64,000 bases of DNA, taken from the NCBI GenBank assembly GCA_947381435.1, contig CANCVE010000007.1:21826-85825 (forward strand), in the 5' to 3' direction. Position numbers and translations under genes: made by a program. The DNA is from Chitinophagaceae bacterium (lineage in GTDB: Bacteria; Bacteroidota; Bacteroidia; Chitinophagales; Chitinophagaceae). The notes beneath the pieces are model-generated. The model did not search any database. It was not told the origin of the DNA and saw only the letters and a list, made by a program, of their open reading frames with translations. Shown in pieces: positions 58,811 through 64,000 of the stretch. Each line of letters opens with the position of its first letter. Position 1 is the first letter of the stretch.

Positions 58811-58812
58811 AA

Positions 58813-59109
58813 TCAGTTATTTGTGTGGTTAGTGACTACTCCGGAGGACATGATTAATTTATTCATATCCATTTCAGAGGTTGGTTCAAGTACTGTTAAT
58901 CCAAATAAGGGAATTGCAGTGTTTCCTTTGTTTTCTGTAATCATTGCAGCACCCAGATTACATACACTTTCAGCAAAGTCTGTATACAAATCAAGAGTTG
59001 CTTCTTTCTTAGTTTCCCATCCATTATGGAAGTTTGCCTCTTTTTCGTACACCATGAATGTTGCGTTTACGATGTCTAGCAATTCCCGAAATTTCTTAGT
59101 GTCTGTCAT
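58813..59109 (-). CDS. Hypothetical phage protein
   Basis: 98-aa ORF; opposite-strand ORF 58823-59113 judged spurious. Confidence 0.55.
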   Translation of the reverse strand: MTDTKKFRELLDIVNATFMVYEKEANFHNGWETKKEATLDLYTDFAESVCNLGAAMITENKGNTAIPLFGLTVLEPTSEMDMNKLIMSSGVVTNHTNN

Positions 59110-59140
59110 TTAATTTAGTATTGAAGCTTTGAGTATGTAA

Positions 59141-59401
59141 TTATTGATAGCAATCTGCTGTTTGTGTCCGTAAGGAATTTTTACGAGGTGCAAGACGGGC
59201 AAACTGTAAACTTTTAAAATCTTTACTTTTTTCATTTTTACCTCCATTAATTTGACGAACACGAGTGTTTAAATAAGCCTCTTCACCTTCGAACTTTTCA
59301 CCATAAGTTTCTACTTCCTTTAATCTGCTAGGGTAATGAATGCTGATAAACTTCTGATGTTCAAACGGTTTCAATTGTGGCTGCAATCCTTTCATAATCA
59401 A
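59141..59401 (-). CDS. Hypothetical phage protein
   Basis: 86-aa ORF. Confidence 0.45.
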   Translation of the reverse strand: MIMKGLQPQLKPFEHQKFISIHYPSRLKEVETYGEKFEGEEAYLNTRVRQINGGKNEKSKDFKSLQFARLAPRKNSLRTQTADCYQ

Positions 59402-59648
59402 TTTGTTTTAATTGCTGAACGAACATTCAATTTCAACTTTGCCTTTTGTTCATCGCTTAAAGCGCTTCTCTTCTTTGCGACTGGTGGAGCAATCTTTCTT
59501 TCCAAACTTTCGCAATAGGAGAGAAGCTGCATCGCCTGTTTCTTAATCATCCTTATTTCTGCACCTATTTCCATAGCTGATGTTTTTTAAAAGAAGGAGA
59601 GTGTAGAGACACCTCCCGTGAACTACGCTTGCCCTGTAGTAATTATTT

Positions 59649-59966
59649 TTAAGCTGGGGTTTTATCCTCAACCAATATTTCATCTTCTGTAAGGCCCGTT
59701 TCTGCAACTAATATTCTAAGTGCCGCCCTAGTAGTCAACATCGGGTCTTTTCTATCGAACCAGTTGTAGATGGTCTTTTCAGTTTTGTCAAACTCTGCCA
59801 TCATTTTGCCAATCAGCTTGCTATTCCCCTTTATTTTACTTAATGCTAATTTTGAAATCATTTCCTTATCTTTGTTACTGTAATATTGTACAGCAAATAT
59901 ACGAAAACATTTCAGAATTACTGAAATAAAAATCAGTAATTCTGAATTAATATATTGTATTAACAT
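59649..59966 (-). CDS. HTH DNA-binding protein (Cro-like; start likely at MISKLALSK)
   Basis: KLIGKMMAEFDKTEKTIYNWFDRKDPMLTTRAALRIL; first gene of the leftward transcript. Confidence 0.65.
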   Translation of the reverse strand: MLIQYINSELLIFISVILKCFRIFAVQYYSNKDKEMISKLALSKIKGNSKLIGKMMAEFDKTEKTIYNWFDRKDPMLTTRAALRILVAETGLTEDEILVEDKTPA

Positions 59967-59983
59967 TTTATTAAGAAATCGCT

Positions 59984-60313
59984 TTGGAATTAAAAGAGTT
60001 TATAAAGGAGACGTTAACGCAGATTGTCGAGGGAATTAGTGAGGCTAAAAAGGCAAATAAGAATAGTATGATAGAGATAGCTCCAGAAGGTGTTTATGGA
60101 GATAGGCCACTTAAATCAAATAGAGGAGAATCATCTATGAACACCAGAATGGTGGATTTTGAAGTAGCGTTAAAACAAACAGAAGGGAAGGCAAATCAGG
60201 TTGGAATAGGTGTAATATTAGCTAGCATTGGTAGCAAAGCATCAAGTTCAGATAAGAATGATAATGAAACTGTTACTAGGATTAAGTTTTCAGTTCCTAT
60301 TTTGTTTAAATAG
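59984..60313 (+). CDS. Uncharacterised conserved-looking protein
   Basis: LKEFIKETLTQIVEGISEAKKA...VDFEVALKQTEGKANQVGIGVILASIGSK...TRIKFSVPILFK. Confidence 0.6.
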   Translation: MELKEFIKETLTQIVEGISEAKKANKNSMIEIAPEGVYGDRPLKSNRGESSMNTRMVDFEVALKQTEGKANQVGIGVILASIGSKASSSDKNDNETVTRIKFSVPILFK

Positions 60314-60536
60314 TTATTGATTGCTCTTTTAACAATGAAGGTCCATATCGTTCTTCTAGTTCTTTAATTACACCATATTTCATGAATATATAAAAGTCAT
60401 TTGCTGCCGTTAGTTCGCATTTGTTCTCATTAGATGGTGTCATGTGTGGATATTCGGTTGTATAATGTTGGCGTGTTGCAAAGTCAACCGCTTTGATACG
60501 AAGTTCCAAATCTGAGATAGCATGATTGCTCGACAT
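60306..60536 (-). CDS. Hypothetical phage protein
   Basis: 76-aa ORF in control region. Confidence 0.45.
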   Translation of the reverse strand: MSSNHAISDLELRIKAVDFATRQHYTTEYPHMTPSNENKCELTAANDFYIFMKYGVIKELEERYGPSLLKEQSITI

Positions 60537-60574
60537 AAATAATAGTTTAGATTACAAAATTACAGAAATACTGA

Positions 60575-60997
60575 ATGAAAAGTGGTTCGGATATATTAAA
60601 AGAGATTTTAGAATTTACTGGTGAGTCTAAAAATTCACTGGCTAAATCTATTAAATTGAAGCGAAGCCAAAATTTATATGACATAGAAAGTGGCAAAGTA
60701 AAAAATATATCTCTTGAACTTTCGGAGAAAATTGTTTTAGCTTACCCTAATATTCGTAGGGAATATTTACTTACTGGTATTGGAGAAATGCTTAAAAATG
60801 AAATTACTAATGCAAACAATAAAGACTTATCATTTCCCATCGAATTAACACCAGCAGATAGAGCTATGATATTAACCAACAGAGATTGGTTAATTAGGGT
60901 TGTTTCTGAGGTGTTTCAGATGCCGATTGATAAGGCAAAGGCACTTCTCGATCAAGATACAATTTCAAAACATGATGAGATTGTAAAACAGCCTTAG
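60575..60997 (+). CDS. HTH repressor-like protein (CI-like candidate)
   Basis: SKNSLAKSIKLKRSQNLYDIESGK... REYLLTGIGEML. Confidence 0.75.
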   Translation: MKSGSDILKEILEFTGESKNSLAKSIKLKRSQNLYDIESGKVKNISLELSEKIVLAYPNIRREYLLTGIGEMLKNEITNANNKDLSFPIELTPADRAMILTNRDWLIRVVSEVFQMPIDKAKALLDQDTISKHDEIVKQP

Positions 60998-61126
60998 GAA
61001 TTTTCTTTTTGTGTTTCTTAGATTTAGACATAAAGGAATTATTTAGAGTTCAAAGGAAATATAAATACTAACAAGTTTAGCAAACAGTGCTAAAAATATT
61101 TATCAACAATTAAATAAACAAACAAA

Positions 61127-61669
61127 ATGAAAAGGTTTACGCAAATGTCCTTAGGAGTTCTCAGCATGTTTTACATTTTCAGTTGTACTACTACTAAAAT
61201 CATTCCGCTCAAGGGTAATTATTTACATAATCAAATTGAGTTTAAAACCGAAGTGACATACGATGAAGTATGGACAAAAACTATTGAGATTTTTGCAAAA
61301 GAAGGCATTGGTGTAAAACTAATTGACAAATTAAGTGGATTAATCATTGCTGAATCTAGTTCCATAATACTTACAACTGAAGGCAAAGATGGCAAGCCAA
61401 TAAATACTAAAGCTTATGGAATTGCGCCTTTAGTATATTATTCCGGTACCAATAAATTCTATCACTCCAAAAATGGGATTATGCAATGGAATGTATTTGT
61501 AAAAAAGGCTCAAGGTAATTCGACGGTTGTTATGATAAATCTGGTAGATATTACAACGAATGGAACATATGAAACGAAAGGCCATTATCTACCAACAGCA
61601 ATTGGTAAAATGAAAGCTTATTCATTAGGGGTTTTCGAAAATGAATTATTAAATAGAATTAAACAGTAA
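61127..61669 (+). CDS. Prophage lipoprotein
   Basis: MKRFTQMSLGVLSMFYIFSC lipobox-like; on the putative lysogenic transcript. Confidence 0.6.
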   Translation: MKRFTQMSLGVLSMFYIFSCTTTKIIPLKGNYLHNQIEFKTEVTYDEVWTKTIEIFAKEGIGVKLIDKLSGLIIAESSSIILTTEGKDGKPINTKAYGIAPLVYYSGTNKFYHSKNGIMQWNVFVKKAQGNSTVVMINLVDITTNGTYETKGHYLPTAIGKMKAYSLGVFENELLNRIKQ

Positions 61670-61707
61670 AACAGAAGTGGCAATAAATACAATAAACACA
61701 AAGTTGT

Positions 61708-62037
61708 ATGATACACTTCGGGAAGAATAAAACCCCCAAACTTATGCCGATAAAAAATGATGAGTTAAAGATTTACTACGAGTTGCCAGAAGAAGGCGAA
61801 GAGCCTGAAAACCCTAGATTAATGATATTGCTATATGAGAATTTCAAGTATAGAATGATGTGGCAGCTTAGATCTATTGAAACTATCATAAAAAAAGAAG
61901 GAGGTGTGATTTTTATAGATAGAAATGAAAATGGGCCTGAGTTGCGTTTCGAAGGCTTTAGCGATAAACTTGTAATAGTCATGAAAGGACTTTTAAGCTT
62001 AATGCCAAAGAAAGAAATAATGGATAATGAGTACTAA
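61708..62037 (+). CDS. Hypothetical prophage protein
   Basis: 109-aa ORF, overlaps next ORF by 11 nt. Confidence 0.5.
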   Translation: MIHFGKNKTPKLMPIKNDELKIYYELPEEGEEPENPRLMILLYENFKYRMMWQLRSIETIIKKEGGVIFIDRNENGPELRFEGFSDKLVIVMKGLLSLMPKKEIMDNEY

Positions 62038-62296
62038 CCCCCTTCCCATATATGACAAGAGAATGCTGGAGCTTATTGATTTACTGATTAGTTTAAGAAC
62101 AATAAAATCTAAGCAGGATTTTTATAATGTTATTGGAATAGCTAAACAGCAGGGGAATAGTATAAAGAATGGAATAGGGAGTTTTAAATCTGAGCATATT
62201 CTAAAAGCTTGCATTGAATTCAATGCGAATCCAGGATGGATATTTGGCTTTGAAAACACTGTTTTCAGGATAAAATCAGGTAATAAATCTGGTTAA
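62027..62296 (+). CDS. HTH-like regulator candidate
   Basis: IKSKQDFYNVIGIAKQQGNSIKNGIGSFKSEHILKACIEFNANPGWIFG resembles Bacteroidota phage HTH proteins. Confidence 0.5.
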   Translation: MSTNPLPIYDKRMLELIDLLISLRTIKSKQDFYNVIGIAKQQGNSIKNGIGSFKSEHILKACIEFNANPGWIFGFENTVFRIKSGNKSG

Positions 62297-62414
62297 TGAT
62301 TTCGTTAATAACGTTAATAAGAAATGACATTTCGGACACGTTTTGATATAAAATAGATTTTTTAAATACGCTACAGGCTTGAGTTTTAGCTTACAAAATG
62401 GCAGAGTTACAGCC

Positions 62415-62462
62415 TTCATAACCCGAAGGTCGGCAGTTCAAGTCTGCTCCTCGCTACAAGAT
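62415..62462 (+). repeat. attR, 48-bp direct repeat with attL
   Basis: identical to 11054-11101. Confidence 0.95.
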
Positions 62463-62466
62463 TACA

Positions 62467-62498
62467 ACGACACTGATTATTCAGTGTCGTTTTTTTTT
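62467..62498 (+). terminator. Rho-independent terminator after attR
   Basis: ACGACACTGA ttat TCAGTGTCGT tttttttt. Confidence 0.9.
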
Positions 62499-62603
62499 AG
62501 GAAATATATTCGGTATATAGTATAAATATTATTAATTAAGGCATTAAAACTTCCTTATCTTGCCGCTGTGATCTTTTTATTATTTAATCAAACAATTTAT
62601 TTT

Positions 62604-63782
62604 ATGAAAAAATTCTTTACTTTACTATTTATTGCTTCTACTGCAACATTTGTGATTGCAAATGCCAACTCAACAAAAGACATTCACCGCCCCAAAAGTA
62701 CAAGGATCAATCATTCAAATGCCTTCATACACCATAAGGGAGGAGGAAGTGCTTCGAATGATATCTATGTTGCATTAGCTGCCAAGATTCCTGCTGATTC
62801 TCCCTTTGCACCAATTGCTGGATCTAGTGTTCACATTGCTTTTGACAGTAGTTTTGATAGTAATGTTTATGGACCAGAAGATGCCCAAGACTTTAATTCA
62901 GGATTTGGAGGATTTGGAGGAGCGGGTAATAACGCCTTTGCTATTCCTCAGGGTAGTTTATTTTTATCAATAGAAGGACGTCAATTACCAACTGTTAACG
63001 ATACTATATCTTTTACATTTCAAAACCCTACTGTTTCAAATTATCAGCTTCAAATTGATGCCTCATCATTTAAAGCAAATGGCTTAAATGCTTATTTATA
63101 TGATAATTTTTTGAAAAAGAGTACTTTGTTACCAGATACACTATCGCGTTATAACTTCTCTGTTGATGCTTTTAATAATGCAACTTTTATGAATAGGTTT
63201 AGTATTGTTTTCAAAACTTCTGCTCTATCTATCAATAGTATTTCTTTAAGTAGTATCCTAAACGAAAATGCAGTTACTTTAAACTGGAAAACAGTTGGAG
63301 AAAGTAATCTTGCCAGCTATATTATACAAAAATCAGTTGACGGTGTTAGATACACCTCTTTAGGTACTATTGCCGCTAAAAATGTTTTTGCAGCCACCTA
63401 TAGTTTTGTAGATGCAAACGTTTCGGTGGGTAATTCTTATTATCGCATTAAGACAACTGACAAAAACGGAAGAGTATCATACAGTACAATATCTTCTATT
63501 ACTAAGGGAGATTTAGGAATTGGCTTTGGCGTATATCCAAATCCAATTAAGAATAAAATTGTCAATGTTAAGTTTAGTCAAATAGTAAAAGGAAACTTTA
63601 TAGTTCGAATTTATACTAGTTTGGGCAAGCTAGTTTCTACCAAATCAATTCAACACAATGGTGGAACTGCAACTTACAGCACACCTATTGATGCTGCAAT
63701 TAAGAGTGGATTGTATAAGTTAACACTATATACAACTGGGAGCAACGCCGTTTACACAACTAATATTCTGGTTAATAACTAA
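62604..63782 (+). CDS. Secreted protein with T9SS type A sorting domain
   Basis: Signal peptide MKKFFTLLFIASTATFVIANA; VYPNPIKNKIVNVKF...GLYKLTLYTTGSNAVYTTNILVNN. Confidence 0.88.
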   Translation: MKKFFTLLFIASTATFVIANANSTKDIHRPKSTRINHSNAFIHHKGGGSASNDIYVALAAKIPADSPFAPIAGSSVHIAFDSSFDSNVYGPEDAQDFNSGFGGFGGAGNNAFAIPQGSLFLSIEGRQLPTVNDTISFTFQNPTVSNYQLQIDASSFKANGLNAYLYDNFLKKSTLLPDTLSRYNFSVDAFNNATFMNRFSIVFKTSALSINSISLSSILNENAVTLNWKTVGESNLASYIIQKSVDGVRYTSLGTIAAKNVFAATYSFVDANVSVGNSYYRIKTTDKNGRVSYSTISSITKGDLGIGFGVYPNPIKNKIVNVKFSQIVKGNFIVRIYTSLGKLVSTKSIQHNGGTATYSTPIDAAIKSGLYKLTLYTTGSNAVYTTNILVNN

Positions 63783-63806
63783 TTATTAAAATTCTAAACT
63801 TAAAAA

Positions 63807-63835
63807 GGCAGCTCAAAACATTGGGCTGCTTTTTT
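63807..63835 (+). terminator. Rho-independent terminator after T9SS protein gene
   Basis: GCAGC tcaaaacattgg GCTGC tttttt. Confidence 0.75.
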
Positions 63836-63862
63836 AATATCAGAGAATTTTATTAATAGAGT

Positions 63863-64000
63863 TTATGTCAGTTTAATTACAGGGTAATTAAACGGCTTTC
63901 TTTCCACCCTAAAGTTATGCAAGGCGGCACAAATGGCAAATATCTTGTACGGATATTTGTTTTTTCTTAACCTGCATTCATCCTTTACAATTCTGTACCT
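63863..64000 (-). CDS. C-terminus of DDE-type transposase, truncated by window edge (not in supplied track)
   Basis: Minus-strand translation RYRIVKDECRLRKNKYPYKIFAICAALHNFRVERKPFNYPVIKLT*. Confidence 0.6.
   Translation of the reverse strand, partial: RYRIVKDECRLRKNKYPYKIFAICAALHNFRVERKPFNYPVIKLT

Larger units (their letters stand above)
11054..62462. mobile_element. Integrated siphovirus-type prophage (~51.4 kb)
   Basis: 48-bp att repeats at a tRNA, integrase inside the left end, terminase, portal, protease, MCP, tape measure, lysis and replication genes. Confidence 0.96.

Noticed and set aside
58823-59113. 96-aa plus-strand ORF
   Set aside because: Mirrors 58813-59109; the minus strand matches the operon direction and leader pattern.

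Overview
Bacteroidota chromosome segment (AT-rich, T9SS-sorted protein, no obvious Shine-Dalgarno sites) carrying a complete-looking ~51.4-kb siphovirus-type prophage. Left host flank: BatD-like protein (truncated), UvrD-family helicase, GH1 beta-glucosidase, DnaE, RadC, Prs and tRNA-Met(CAU). The prophage is integrated in that tRNA: a 48-bp perfect direct repeat (11054-11101 = 62415-62462) covers the 3' part of the tRNA, and a tyrosine integrase lies just inside the left end. Nearly all phage genes run leftward in one block (~59.97 to ~12.4 kb): early/replication genes, terminase/portal/protease/capsid, tail, lysis, then a secreted nuclease and HicAB. A rightward regulatory/lysogeny block sits at 60.0-62.3 kb. 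Right host flank: a T9SS-sorted secreted protein and the C-terminus of a DDE transposase cut by the window edge. Main points for follow-up: (i) a phage-encoded initiator-type tRNA with the C1:A72 mismatch and three G:C anticodon-stem pairs, in a 1.1-kb mostly non-coding island with a tRNA-like relic and repeated leaders; (ii) a DUF2829 protein (the Tad2 anti-Thoeris family) inserted in the head gene cluster; (iii) two adjacent small early proteins with C-terminal sliding-clamp-binding motifs (QLSLF and QIPSLF); (iv) a tight PAPS-reductase-like / nuclease / methyltransferase cluster plus an un-annotated relic of a second PAPS-reductase-like gene; (v) signal peptides on several late/virion-region proteins and a candidate unimolecular spanin. 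All family calls were made by eye from the sequence; no database searches were run.
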